Shown here piece after piece: positions 8,952 through 17,992 of a stretch of DNA of 64,000 nt. The stretch comes from Acinetobacter johnsonii CIP 64.6 (GTDB lineage Bacteria > Pseudomonadota > Gammaproteobacteria > Pseudomonadales > Moraxellaceae). The position numbers and the translations under genes are program-made. Each line of letters begins with the position of its first letter. Within the stretch, counting starts at the first letter, position 1. The notes under the pieces were generated by a model, which saw nothing but the letters and a program-made list of their open reading frames with translations, made no database searches and had not been told where the DNA came from. The DNA lies in the NCBI RefSeq assembly GCF_000368045.1, contig NZ_KB849235.1, positions 381,016 through 445,015 on the forward strand. Reading direction: 5' to 3'.

Positions 8952-9407
8952 TCACTTAATGCTCGGCATTTTTCCAAGGACATCATCACCAAAAACACCA
9001 CCTGTATAAGTCGTGCCTAATGGGGCTGTAGATGGTTTGTTTTTAGGTGCATCGTCGATAATTTCTTTACTCTGCTCATCGATGATTTGCAGATCCGCTT
9101 TCTTGTCTTGGACGCGTTTTAAGAAAGCAATCGCATCGTCATAAAGCTTGGTGATATGCTCCAGAGGATCTTCAGTGTAAAGACGATAACGTGCGATATC
9201 ACACGCTATACGTTTTAAGTTGGAGGGTACGCTTGCAAGTGGTAAAGAATAACGGCTACCGATGTAACCGTTAATTTCTTCCTCTGCATCCTGCAGTGCG
9301 ACTTGTACAACATCAACAGGATCTGCCCCACCTTCACGCCCCAACTTAAGATCATCAATTACCTGCGCACCAAACCGTGTTTTTAAATCAGCTTCAGTCG
9401 CGTACAT
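8952..9407 (-). CDS. Mu gp36-like head-tail adaptor (DUF1320)
   Basis: 151 residues starting MYATEADLKTRFG, the standard opening of the DUF1320/gp36 family, followed by the helical IGSRYSLPLASVPSNLKRIACDIARYRLY segment whose core (RYSLPL, then ARYRLY) is diagnostic. Acts as a connector at the portal. The C-terminal 45 residues (from about 105) are low-complexity and end GTTYTGGVFGDDVLGKMPSIK-like, probably extended in the virion. Confidence 0.9.
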   Translation of the reverse strand: MYATEADLKTRFGAQVIDDLKLGREGGADPVDVVQVALQDAEEEINGYIGSRYSLPLASVPSNLKRIACDIARYRLYTEDPLEHITKLYDDAIAFLKRVQDKKADLQIIDEQSKEIIDDAPKNKPSTAPLGTTYTGGVFGDDVLGKMPSIK

Positions 9408-9415
9408 GGATCACC

Positions 9416-9769
9416 CTACTTATCAGCAGTAGCTTTCTTGGCTTCGGTGGTGGCTTTCTTCAGAGCGGCTTCGGATGTAGATAAAGCCTTTTCCAAGCCT
9501 TCAACCTTCTTTTGAAGTTCTGCCACTTCTGCATCGGCTTTATCCTTACCCTCAATAAGGATTGCCTCATTTGCTTTCAGCTCTGCCACTTCTGCAGTAA
9601 GGCTTGCAAGCTGGGCAGCAGTACCATCCGCCTTAGGTTGTTCTGGAGCTTTTTCTTCTTCAATAGCTCCAGATGCTAAAAGGGCCTGAAGATGTTTTTC
9701 TTCAAGCCCTTTAACTTCTTGCCCTGGCATAAAATGCCCGATGGACTGTTTTGCGATGTACTTCGACAT
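9416..9769 (-). CDS. Coiled-coil head-region protein (117 aa)
   Basis: N-terminal 40 residues form a small domain (SIGHFMPGQEVKGLEEKHL, then LLASGAIEE) that it shares with the 59-residue product at 7762-7941. Residues 50-117 are a heptad-like Ala/Glu/Lys coiled coil. No signal peptide. It lies between the capsid gene and the gp36-like adaptor. A structural or scaffolding role is possible, but no function is known to me. Confidence 0.75.
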   Translation of the reverse strand: MSKYIAKQSIGHFMPGQEVKGLEEKHLQALLASGAIEEEKAPEQPKADGTAAQLASLTAEVAELKANEAILIEGKDKADAEVAELQKKVEGLEKALSTSEAALKKATTEAKKATADK

Positions 9770-9779
9770 GTCTTACTCC

Positions 9780-10859
9780 TTATAGGGTGATAAAGCCGGT
9801 ACCACCGACTACACCATTTTTGTTAGAAGGCACGACCAATGGAGCAGATTCTGTCATCAACATGATGCCGCTTGGATCTTCACAGTACCATTGACGGTCA
9901 AAGTATTGCTGAGCAACACCGTTGGCCAACATATTTTTGATCTTACAATGTGCCACTGAGCCGTTAGTATCAGAAATCAAAGAGAAGTAATCTTTTGGAA
10001 TAAAGCGCTTCACCTGACCTTTGTTACGGTAAGTTGCGTCATATACCCAGAACTCGATTCCATCAAATGTCCCTTTGAGAGTTGCTGACTCTTTGACACC
10101 AAAGCTTGGTGTAACAGGAACAGAAATACCAGCGTACGGCGTGATGAATTCTTTCTTGAATTCTTCGTTATTCCATAATGCAGCCCATACCAAGCCAGAC
10201 ATGATTGCTTTTTTGGCTTCACCGCCATCAGCTGCCAATTGACGCTCAAGCATAGTGCGGATATCTAAAACCGGTTTAGCACCCGCTTCGTTCCACTTAG
10301 TCAACGGCGTATATGTCAGAGAGGCATCACGGCGATAATCAACTAAGTTGTACTCATAGTCGTCTGAATGAAGGATATATTTACCATTTTTCAGAAGATC
10401 AATCGCCATCATTAGGACTGAGTTATCGATCGCATCATGGTTGCGTTTCATCACCGCAATCTGGGAAATAACCATCTGCTCTTGTAGAGACAACTGCTGA
10501 TTTCCAGTTGAGATAATGCCAGCGGTGCGTAAACGCTCAAGTAATGAGATTTCAAATGTATCGGCCGGACTAACCTGATTTTTTGGCTTGTAGTAGGCCG
10601 GTTTCACATGGCGTACTTCACCTGATTGAGTGGTGTCAAATGGCTTACCGGGTTGTTGTGGTGAAACCAGTGGTGCCAGATCATGTTCAGCTGACAATTC
10701 AGCCAAAGGTACATCATCACGTGTGAATAATGGGCGATTTGGAAAAAGTTGGTCTAATAGCCAAGTATCCATTGGGCGATAGTTTGAGTGGATTAGTGCT
10801 AACTCACCCACATCAAGCAGTTCTAGTGGGGTACCTTCAATATTAAAAGCTTGTGGCAT
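9780..10859 (-). CDS. Major capsid protein, lambda gpE family
   Basis: 359 residues. The stretch EVRHVKPAYYKPKNQVSP (about 82-99) and the C-terminal MLMTESAPLVVPSNKN match the layout of lambda gpE (VKPKHEVNP and QSAPLML). Forms the icosahedral shell with the HK97 fold. It is immediately downstream of a gpD-like decoration gene and a protease/scaffold gene, completing a lambda-like shell set in a cluster that is otherwise Mu-like. Confidence 0.9.
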   Translation of the reverse strand: MPQAFNIEGTPLELLDVGELALIHSNYRPMDTWLLDQLFPNRPLFTRDDVPLAELSAEHDLAPLVSPQQPGKPFDTTQSGEVRHVKPAYYKPKNQVSPADTFEISLLERLRTAGIISTGNQQLSLQEQMVISQIAVMKRNHDAIDNSVLMMAIDLLKNGKYILHSDDYEYNLVDYRRDASLTYTPLTKWNEAGAKPVLDIRTMLERQLAADGGEAKKAIMSGLVWAALWNNEEFKKEFITPYAGISVPVTPSFGVKESATLKGTFDGIEFWVYDATYRNKGQVKRFIPKDYFSLISDTNGSVAHCKIKNMLANGVAQQYFDRQWYCEDPSGIMLMTESAPLVVPSNKNGVVGGTGFITL

Positions 10860-10864
10860 GTCAT

Positions 10865-11239
10865 TTACACCTTAGAAAGTTCGATTTTGTTTTTGGTTGC
10901 TTTGGCGCGTGCTGCATCGTATTGAGCCGTCGTAAGTAAAGTGCCACCAAGTGATACTGCTTCAACGTTAAATACACCACCGTAATACACTGGAATTTCA
11001 ATGCCATCAGCTGCTTTGATTGTTGCTTCTGCTGCAGTAACATCCTGACCACAGATCACATCCCAAGTAGATTCGTCTGTAGCATGAGTCAGCACATTGG
11101 CAGCGGATAGTGTTAGCAAATCACCGTATTTATATGCTGTGGCAGTCGTTACTTTTGCATTAGCACGACGTAACTTTTCATTATCCAGAATCAGTCGTTT
11201 TGACGTGACCGAGATAGGCGGTACATAGTGAGTAACCAT
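10865..11239 (-). CDS. Head decoration protein, lambda gpD-like
   Basis: 124 residues with the decoration-protein C-terminus pattern YGGVFNVEAVSLGG, then TTAQYDAARAKATKNKIEL. In the family it trims onto trimeric points of the expanded capsid and stabilises it. Adjacent to the gpE-like capsid gene (5-base gap), as in lambda. The start at 11239 follows the protease gene by 3 bases. Confidence 0.8.
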   Translation of the reverse strand: MVTHYVPPISVTSKRLILDNEKLRRANAKVTTATAYKYGDLLTLSAANVLTHATDESTWDVICGQDVTAAEATIKAADGIEIPVYYGGVFNVEAVSLGGTLLTTAQYDAARAKATKNKIELSKV

Positions 11240-11242
11240 GAA

Positions 11243-12205
11243 TTATTTCCCCTTTTGTTCTGCGAATGCTTGAGCACCAGCTGTGAATTTGTGTTTATCA
11301 CCAGCGCCTTGATTGCCATCTTGTCCTTGCCCACCCTGACCACCTGTAGCTTGGTGACTGAACAAGTGAGTAAGGTGTGATGGAATTTGTTGCTGCTGTT
11401 GTTGACCAGCTGGTGGTTGAGTACCTGCTGAGAATTGCGTTAATTGCTGAGACATGAATGCAAATGAAGTGTCATCCATATTGGTATAAGACGTCTTTTC
11501 TTCAGCGCTAAATTGCTTATTTAAAGATGTCTCAAGCGCTTTGATGTCCCCTTCACGCTTGTCAGCTTTGAACTTTTTAAGTTCTTCCTGAGCATCATCA
11601 CGCTCTTTTTCAGCTTGCTTCTGTGCGGCTTGCGCCTTTTCTAATTCGGTCACGTCTGTGTCCTCTGTGGGTTGGTTAGGGTTATGGCTTGCGGCTACTG
11701 CCATCGTGTTTTCATCTGCACCTAAGGCACAAAATGAAACTTCACGAATACGACCACCGCGGAATATCGTAATAGGTCCTTGAAGCGTCTTTCCGTTAAC
11801 AATCACTGTTTGATCAGCTGCAACTTCTTCAGTCTTAGCAGGCTCAATACGGACAGACATCTGCCACGGAAATCCATCATCTGAGTCTTGTGCTACCTGA
11901 GTACCAAACTCATTGCTCATCAAGTCCCCATGTACAACCAAACCCTCTTGATGGCTAATCGTATGAGTATTGATTGCACCTGCCCGTTGGCGTGAGCTGT
12001 GTTCTAAAAGTGCTGGAATGCGACCCTTAATCTGCATACTATCCAAATCAAAAATCACTCGTGTCCAATACCAGTGATCTGTAATAACCTCACCGCTATA
12101 AGCCACTCCTGAGAAGGTGCGTTTCTTTTTACCTTCCTCAACAGGATCTACACTTAGGTCACCAAGCCGAAAGCAATAATGATCCTGCTTTTGTTCATCT
12201 GGCAT
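11243..12205 (-). CDS. Prohead protease with C-terminal scaffold
   Basis: 320 residues. The N-terminal 170 residues look like a prohead serine protease: a conserved His in ALLEHSSRQRAG (near 68) and a Ser in IREVSFCALGAD (near 160). Residues 180-230 are a Lys/Glu/Gln coiled coil and the C-terminus is Gln/Gly-rich (QPPAGQQQQQQIPSHL), typical of an in-frame scaffold removed on maturation. It processes the capsid before DNA packaging. Gene order protease-decoration-capsid supports the call. Confidence 0.85.
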   Translation of the reverse strand: MPDEQKQDHYCFRLGDLSVDPVEEGKKKRTFSGVAYSGEVITDHWYWTRVIFDLDSMQIKGRIPALLEHSSRQRAGAINTHTISHQEGLVVHGDLMSNEFGTQVAQDSDDGFPWQMSVRIEPAKTEEVAADQTVIVNGKTLQGPITIFRGGRIREVSFCALGADENTMAVAASHNPNQPTEDTDVTELEKAQAAQKQAEKERDDAQEELKKFKADKREGDIKALETSLNKQFSAEEKTSYTNMDDTSFAFMSQQLTQFSAGTQPPAGQQQQQQIPSHLTHLFSHQATGGQGGQGQDGNQGAGDKHKFTAGAQAFAEQKGK

Positions 12206-12220
12206 TTTTCATGCTCCATA

Positions 12221-12242
12221 AAAAAACCGCCCTTTAGGCGGC
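12221..12242 (-). terminator. Terminator before protease gene
   Basis: CCGCC-TAAAG-GGCGG followed by T7 on the minus strand, between the 56-residue Cys-rich gene and the protease gene. Confidence 0.75.
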
Positions 12243-12258
12243 TTCAGTTAATTTTTAC

Positions 12259-12429
12259 TCATGGTTTCTTTGGTGGTCGCGATAGCGCGCAACACATGGC
12301 TCGTACAAGATTATTCACTCTCGATGGACTACCAATCACAACTACTTTTTTCTCGCAGCTACATGGCGAATAACCATTACCATTTCTACCATTCAAACCA
12401 CGTCGACACGATTCACATTTTTCAGTCAT
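12259..12429 (-). CDS. Small Cys-rich protein, possible zinc ribbon (56 aa)
   Basis: Begins MTEKCESCRRGLNGRNG and continues PCSCEKK, so a CxxC and a CxC pair 14 residues apart could bind one zinc. Its ATG overlaps the stop of the morphogenesis gene by one base (TAATG), and a terminator follows its stop, both supporting a real gene. The size and cysteines recall small zinc-finger proteins such as Mu Com, but the sequence is not clearly related and no function is assigned. Confidence 0.6.
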   Translation of the reverse strand: MTEKCESCRRGLNGRNGNGYSPCSCEKKVVVIGSPSRVNNLVRAMCCALSRPPKKP

Positions 12430-13634
12430 TAATTTACCAATGCTTTAAGTGTGTAAATCATCTTGCCATTCAATGTTTCAATCGAAACCACTTCAAACGA
12501 CAATCCCATTGGAATTAATACGCCATGACCGGCATTCAATTCGTTTAGATCAATGCCTAAGCCTTTCGCATTCTCAATTTGCAATACCACATCGGAAGCA
12601 TTCTCAGCTAACAGTAATGGCGAATTAATTTGAATCGTTTGCCCAACTTCATAAGCGACTACATGCTGCAAGGTCACACCGCCTGTCACGATTGCAGCTG
12701 AATTACTCGCCACGGCGTTTAAGGCTTGCATGTCCTGTCTGAGCCAATGCTTTAAAACATCGTCCGCTTTCGAGCTCACAGACGCATTTAGGTAGTTCGT
12801 GATTGCTGCATCATTTCCCTGCACGTAATCCAAGAAAGTCTTAATCGCACTTGGTCTAATGGATGGATCTAAAGGAATAACCTTGTTGGCCACCGTGTTA
12901 AATAGATCTCTCGATTTTTCATCCATTGGGGTTAACAGACTGGTGAGCTTTTTGGATGCAGTCCATTCGGCCTTAATTGCTTCTTTCTGCTCCAGTAGAT
13001 ATTCCTTATCAAGTAATGACTTAGAAATCTTCTGATCCACCAATGCCTCAAACTCTCCAAATTGCAAAGGATGTGAACTCCAGTCCAATGCTTCGGCAAC
13101 CTCTGGCAACTTGTCATCCGGTGTGATGCCGTATTTAAGCGCTTGGGCTTCAGTTAAGGCTATACATGTGCATCTACAGCGAAATCCAGTGGGAGGGTAA
13201 TGTGTGAGCCAAAATGGGTGATCGATCGGCAGTACAATTCGATTCAATGCCAAATGTGCAGGACGCACACGTGAGTCATTGATAGCCGAATACATCAGAT
13301 ACTGACGTTTATCTTTATTCCGTTGCTGTTGCTGCCAACGCCCATGACCATATGCACTTTGGATATTGGTACGGAATACGTTGTCCAAGTAATGCTTTGG
13401 TAAAACTATTTCAGACTCAGCTACGAGCTTTTGAAAATCATTAAAGGTACCACCCGATGCTAATGTTTTATTGAGTGACTTAATCACCGACTCAACTTGC
13501 TCAAGACTCGACAGAAAACTAACTGTAGTCGCCATCTGCCGTGTCTTAAGATCCATTGAGTAAAACTCATCAGGTAACACCACTTTCTTACTATGCGCAT
13601 ACTGCAGCGCTTCAAGAAATGTGACTGGTTGCAT
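12429..13634 (-). CDS. Phage head morphogenesis protein (Mu F / SPP1 gp7 family)
   Basis: 401 residues. The diagnostic motif HYPPTGFRCRCTCIALTE occurs near residue 145, preceded by SRVRPAHLALNRIVLPIDHPFW, which is the core of the Mu-F family. Such proteins enter the prohead with the portal and assist assembly or ejection. Lies 3 bases after the portal gene. The C-terminal 120 residues look like a separate alpha/beta domain. Confidence 0.92.
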   Translation of the reverse strand: MQPVTFLEALQYAHSKKVVLPDEFYSMDLKTRQMATTVSFLSSLEQVESVIKSLNKTLASGGTFNDFQKLVAESEIVLPKHYLDNVFRTNIQSAYGHGRWQQQQRNKDKRQYLMYSAINDSRVRPAHLALNRIVLPIDHPFWLTHYPPTGFRCRCTCIALTEAQALKYGITPDDKLPEVAEALDWSSHPLQFGEFEALVDQKISKSLLDKEYLLEQKEAIKAEWTASKKLTSLLTPMDEKSRDLFNTVANKVIPLDPSIRPSAIKTFLDYVQGNDAAITNYLNASVSSKADDVLKHWLRQDMQALNAVASNSAAIVTGGVTLQHVVAYEVGQTIQINSPLLLAENASDVVLQIENAKGLGIDLNELNAGHGVLIPMGLSFEVVSIETLNGKMIYTLKALVN

Positions 13635-13637
13635 AGA

Positions 13638-15104
13638 TTACTTTCCACCTTGTGCTGTCACATACCCAAGCACATCTCCTGCATACAAAGCCTGATCTAA
13701 ATTGGCTTTGAATTGAGCCTTGGATGCCATTGGGATGAGTTGCATTAAGTTGCTGGCTAGATCTTGAGGATCTGTCGATTCAGCCACCAGTTGCTTAATT
13801 TGATCCTGATTCAATAGCTCAAGGTCATCTTGGGCATCGGTCAGCTCATCCACTTCTTGCTGTTCAGGTGATGGCTTTTGTATAGATGCCTTAAAGCTGA
13901 ATGCTTGATGAGGTAGTGCTGAGAATTTGGTGTTAGGGACTGCATCACCGGTATTCATCTTGAAATGCTCAGCTTTAATGCCGTATGTCTCCATCACATA
14001 CTGATCATTAAACTCAACACCTAAGCTTTTAAGCTTAATATCACGATCAACAACAGCAACCTTAAGATCCTGCTCACCACCCAAGACAATTGTGTGCTTT
14101 TCAAAGTTGTTCAGCAGGCAGAGTGCGTCTATGAGCTCTTGAATCGTAGGCGTGATCATGCGTAGGTCTGAATTACGCTTATCTAAGCGAACATCGTTAT
14201 GCACTTCACCCAAAGCTCGACTTCCAACACCATCAGTCCCACTTGTGAGCGTTTGACCTAAGACTACCTTTTGAATACGGCGGGTTAATACATTGTCAAA
14301 AGCTTCAAATGCTGTGCTGCCACCATTGGAAGAGCTTCCACCAATAGTTTCTACAGAATCCTCTGCGCCAATAGACATAACTGATTGAGCATGTGCATTG
14401 AGCAAAGCCGATGTCATGGCATCAATATCATCCTGTTTACGATCTTTACCACCCACTTTCCCCAATAAGATTGGCGTACCAAAACGTTCTAAGAACTTGA
14501 CCCAAAACTTTGTTGTATTGGTACGGAAGAACCATAGCCAATAAAGCTTCGACAGTAATGGATCACCATAAGGCTGTTTGAATGTAGGTTTACGGCGTGT
14601 CAAAAAGAACTTGAGTGGGTATTTGGCATTCACATCAACTTCGGTAGCATTTTGTCGGTAGATTAGGCGTCCATCATTCTTAGGTTCAAACCATTCTAGA
14701 GGCTTAACTACAATCTCATTTAAGGTAAATTTACTGTCACTGGTAAGCGCATAGTTAGCCTCCATAACCGAATAACCGTAAGGGCAAGCTTCCCATGCAC
14801 CTGAGACGATCTCAGCATGCCAACGAGTGAATAAATCCTTTAGAAAAACCGTTTGCTCCCCATGATCTTCAACAAATCGCCACGGCGCATTGAGAACTGC
14901 ATCAAGGCGTGTCTCCATGGCCTGTGCAATCTCATCATCTACCATAAGGACTGATAATCGTTGCCGGGTTAGCCCAGCCTGACGAAGTACTTCGTCAATA
15001 TCAGCTTTGCGACCCAAAGTGAATGCAAGGTTCTCAACAGCAACCTCTGTCATTAAGCCAGCTGATTTAGGCTTTGTTTTCTTACTTTCTGACTTCTTTG
15101 CCAT
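13638..15104 (-). CDS. Portal protein (DUF935, Mu gp29 family)
   Basis: 488 residues. Lys-rich N-terminus, then the gp29-type sequence MVDDEIAQAMETRLDAV-LNAPWRF at about 54-77, RFGTPILLGK near 205, and VLGQTLTSG near 282, all typical of DUF935 portals. Forms the dodecameric DNA gate. Sits directly after the large terminase gene with a 14-base gap, as usual for a packaging module. Confidence 0.92.
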   Translation of the reverse strand: MAKKSESKKTKPKSAGLMTEVAVENLAFTLGRKADIDEVLRQAGLTRQRLSVLMVDDEIAQAMETRLDAVLNAPWRFVEDHGEQTVFLKDLFTRWHAEIVSGAWEACPYGYSVMEANYALTSDSKFTLNEIVVKPLEWFEPKNDGRLIYRQNATEVDVNAKYPLKFFLTRRKPTFKQPYGDPLLSKLYWLWFFRTNTTKFWVKFLERFGTPILLGKVGGKDRKQDDIDAMTSALLNAHAQSVMSIGAEDSVETIGGSSSNGGSTAFEAFDNVLTRRIQKVVLGQTLTSGTDGVGSRALGEVHNDVRLDKRNSDLRMITPTIQELIDALCLLNNFEKHTIVLGGEQDLKVAVVDRDIKLKSLGVEFNDQYVMETYGIKAEHFKMNTGDAVPNTKFSALPHQAFSFKASIQKPSPEQQEVDELTDAQDDLELLNQDQIKQLVAESTDPQDLASNLMQLIPMASKAQFKANLDQALYAGDVLGYVTAQGGK

Positions 15105-15118
15105 ATCTTAAAAACCTT

Positions 15119-16795
15119 TTAGAAACTTCGTGAACCTCCCCCTCCTGGTCTTAATCGTGCAGGCGGCTTGATATCACTAAAACAGATCATGACGCTATCA
15201 GCCCGGTTAGGTGACAAGGCACCATCAGGTTGCTTATTTACGAGGATTTTGCCAGCACCGTTTTTACTGTAGGTCGGCTGTGATAACTCACGCTTAAGTT
15301 GCTCTAGTTCGCGCTTATCCAAATCTTCAGTCGATAGCGAGATAAGTGCATCAGGATCGTATTGCATGCCTTGTAGTGCTCTGTACGTGTTCTGGAAGCG
15401 CATGCGCAAACTCCACCACATTTGAGCTTTTAGATTTGCGAAGAAATCGATATTCTTCCTAGCTTCTACCATCTCAAGCTCTGGGTTATGAACTGCGCCC
15501 GATCCCCTGAACGGATCCGCTTGGATCTCATCAATTCCTTTAGCACTGTTCTGCTCGTTAATGACTCGGGCATCACCGCGAACACCAGCTCCCAAACCAT
15601 CAGCATCGTAAAAGAACAAATTTAGTTTTTGCTCTAAGCAAATATCAATCGCCTTTTGGGTTGTTCCAAAGATGTCATCGCCAATGCCTGACCAAGTATC
15701 CAAATACTGCAGAACAATGCCATGACGTGCGGCAAAGGAGTTTTTATCCTTACCCTCATCCGCCACATCAAGTGCACCATTACGCTCACCCGATGGCTGT
15801 ATATCGAGTTTTAGGTGTAAATCTACAGCTGCTTCAACCCATGCTGATGGAATCAATACACCTTCAACTGAAGCGGCGTAATCAATATCAACCTCTTGGG
15901 CTAAGACAATGTCGTCAAGCGTCGCAATTTGCTTTTCATACCATGGATGAATCAACTTCCCATGGAGTGAGACAGTCCAGTTTTTATCTGGGTTGTCCCG
16001 CCACGCCATCGTAAACACGGCGTAACGTCCGCTGAATCGATCTTGATGAAACTTGTCGCCAATACCGTTTGGCGTTGATCCCTTGATATGAACGTTTGTG
16101 TTCTGCGATATAGCTGCATCTACAGCTTCCTGACGCTCTACGAATGCCCATTCATCAAGAAAGTACATTGTGGTACGTCCACCACGGCCAATATTGTCTC
16201 CAGCCTCACCCGTAACCGTTGCGCCATTATCAGGATTGATAATACGCATGTAGTTGTCGTGGACCTTTTCGACAAAACATTTCGGCTTCATCCAATCAGG
16301 TAGCTTTGAGAACATATCTCGGAACTTGTGCAGCAGCGTTTTAGGATCTCCCTTCTTATCAACTAGATCCTCTTTACGACTACCCACACCACCAGCAAAG
16401 CCCTCTACAAATAACCATCGATGCAGATAAAACCCCAGCACAACATAGCTCATACCTTCATCACGACTCTTCTCAATAAGGCCATGGGTTTGAGTGCTTT
16501 CACGCTCAAGTAACCAGTCGACCAATTCAACTTGACCAGGGCGAAGTACAAACGGAATATTTGCCGGTAACCCAAAAGGCATCCCCCTTGGATCGTAGGT
16601 CCATACCCAATGATTAAACCAATGTGCTGGATCATTCTTGCACTTGTATATCTCAGCCTGAATGCTGAGCTCGCTTTGCTCAATTACTGCTCGGTAATAG
16701 TAACGTCTGGTCATCTCAGCAATGACTTCAGGCAAACGTGTGCTAATCGTCCACTCTTTGATGAGGGGCGCTATTTCTTCAATTGCGTAACTCAT
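15119..16795 (-). CDS. Terminase large subunit
   Basis: 558 residues. ATPase features: the Walker-A-like loop GLIEKSRDEGMSY near 105-117 and Walker B-like TMYFLDEWAFVER near 210-222 (LDE). The C-terminal nuclease half carries acidic residues in GALDVADEGKD (about 340) and FFYDADGLGAG (about 400). Drives DNA packaging through the portal. Overlaps the small terminase-like gene by 4 bases (ATGA). The overall pattern is that of terminases from Mu-like and related siphophages. Confidence 0.9.
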   Translation of the reverse strand: MSYAIEEIAPLIKEWTISTRLPEVIAEMTRRYYYRAVIEQSELSIQAEIYKCKNDPAHWFNHWVWTYDPRGMPFGLPANIPFVLRPGQVELVDWLLERESTQTHGLIEKSRDEGMSYVVLGFYLHRWLFVEGFAGGVGSRKEDLVDKKGDPKTLLHKFRDMFSKLPDWMKPKCFVEKVHDNYMRIINPDNGATVTGEAGDNIGRGGRTTMYFLDEWAFVERQEAVDAAISQNTNVHIKGSTPNGIGDKFHQDRFSGRYAVFTMAWRDNPDKNWTVSLHGKLIHPWYEKQIATLDDIVLAQEVDIDYAASVEGVLIPSAWVEAAVDLHLKLDIQPSGERNGALDVADEGKDKNSFAARHGIVLQYLDTWSGIGDDIFGTTQKAIDICLEQKLNLFFYDADGLGAGVRGDARVINEQNSAKGIDEIQADPFRGSGAVHNPELEMVEARKNIDFFANLKAQMWWSLRMRFQNTYRALQGMQYDPDALISLSTEDLDKRELEQLKRELSQPTYSKNGAGKILVNKQPDGALSPNRADSVMICFSDIKPPARLRPGGGGSRSF

Positions 16796-17298
16796 AATTT
16801 GCCATTAATTGCTAAGCGAGATAGCTCCTGCGCTGACATCCCTGCAAGCTGCTCAGGGGTATACATAGCGGGGCGCTGGCTGTGCTCTGTTTCAGTTTTA
16901 ATCGCACCACCATCTTTGCCTGTAATTTCTAACTTACGCTCGTAGTGGCCTTTCACAATCTTTTGAATTTGATCAATCAGCTTAATCGACATCACCACAT
17001 TGCCTTTCTTGGAAACCAAAAGGTCACTCAAGATTTGCAATTGAATAATGTCGTTTGCACCGATGATGTTGTAGATCGGTTGATCAATATATTTCTTCCG
17101 TGCTTCATGGAATAAATCCACTAACTCTTGCGATAGATCCGCACCTGCAGTCTTTGTTGGGTCATATGATTCCACCTGTTGCGGGGATACATCTATCTTG
17201 AAGTTTTCCTTGATGGCCACTACCACCTCAGTAGGTGTCATAAACTGTGCAAGTGACCGAACAATAAAGACTTTTTCTGCTTTTTTAAGCCTTGCCAT
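16792..17298 (-). CDS. Small terminase-like protein (DUF2280)
   Basis: 168 residues. The N-terminus KKAEKVFIVRSLAQFMTPTEVV, then SPQQVESYDPTKTAGADLSQEL, is the DUF2280 signature: an HTH-like DNA-binding region followed by YDPTK. DUF2280 genes commonly precede large terminases in Acinetobacter and Pseudomonas phages and are taken as the DNA-recognition subunit. Translationally coupled to the large subunit. Confidence 0.88.
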   Translation of the reverse strand: MARLKKAEKVFIVRSLAQFMTPTEVVVAIKENFKIDVSPQQVESYDPTKTAGADLSQELVDLFHEARKKYIDQPIYNIIGANDIIQLQILSDLLVSKKGNVVMSIKLIDQIQKIVKGHYERKLEITGKDGGAIKTETEHSQRPAMYTPEQLAGMSAQELSRLAINGKL

Positions 17299-17350
17299 AA
17301 CTCACCATCCATCAAGGTACATCAAGGTAAGTGGGCAAAAAAATTTGAAA

Positions 17351-17992
17351 CTAACCTATTACACAGTTCCCACAACACGCAGACACATTAAAATCAGATA
17401 CAAACGGTGCATTCTTTGTGATTTCGACTAAGCGCTTAACACTCTCACTTGCACCCCAACGTTTGACCACACCATAGAACTCTTCAACGTCGTGGCCTGC
17501 TAAGTAATGCTTAGGTAAGCCAGTATTGTCGCTGTAAATAATTTCGTCGTCTTGATCACGCTCTACGCCAATGTGATAAAGCTCATGTTCTATCAGTGCA
17601 CAAAAATCATGATCTGAAGCTTGCTCACAGAATGACGCATCGATGGTAATGAGATAAACAGGTACACAACCAAACCAATCTCGCATCTGCTGTTCTTGCC
17701 GGGCTTTCTTCCATCCACCTTGGTTAAACATTACTTTTTCACATTGCCCCAGTACCATGCGTTTCTTTGACTGGCATGCAGATGAAGCCCAAGCAAATGC
17801 TAAAAAGGTTTCATCGTCGTGTAGTAACTCAGAGATATGGTCATGATCTGGATTGTGGAGTTGGCCACCAATGGTTAAATAGTTTTTAATCACCCATTCT
17901 TTTAATTCCACGGCGGGCGCAAGGCGAATAGCTTCTTCTTCCTCAGCCTGATCAATGAGATCTGTCGGTGGGAATGGTCTGATCTGTTCCAT
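17351..17992 (-). CDS. Putative phage metallopeptidase
   Basis: 213 residues. The motif CALIEHELYHIGVE near residue 136 contains HExxH (HELYH), and a later HDVEEFYGVVKRWG is typical of the putative-metallopeptidase family seen beside phage terminase genes. The C-terminus ends CCGNCVIG, an extra cysteine cluster. The start at 17992 overlaps the upstream nuclease-like gene by 41 bases. Substrate unknown; the family is defined by sequence rather than by biochemistry. Confidence 0.75.
   Translation of the reverse strand: MEQIRPFPPTDLIDQAEEEEAIRLAPAVELKEWVIKNYLTIGGQLHNPDHDHISELLHDDETFLAFAWASSACQSKKRMVLGQCEKVMFNQGGWKKARQEQQMRDWFGCVPVYLITIDASFCEQASDHDFCALIEHELYHIGVERDQDDEIIYSDNTGLPKHYLAGHDVEEFYGVVKRWGASESVKRLVEITKNAPFVSDFNVSACCGNCVIG

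Noticed and set aside
12179..12518. Plus-strand frames over the protease/morphogenesis junction
   Set aside because: Antisense to a coupled minus-strand gene chain; no start signals.
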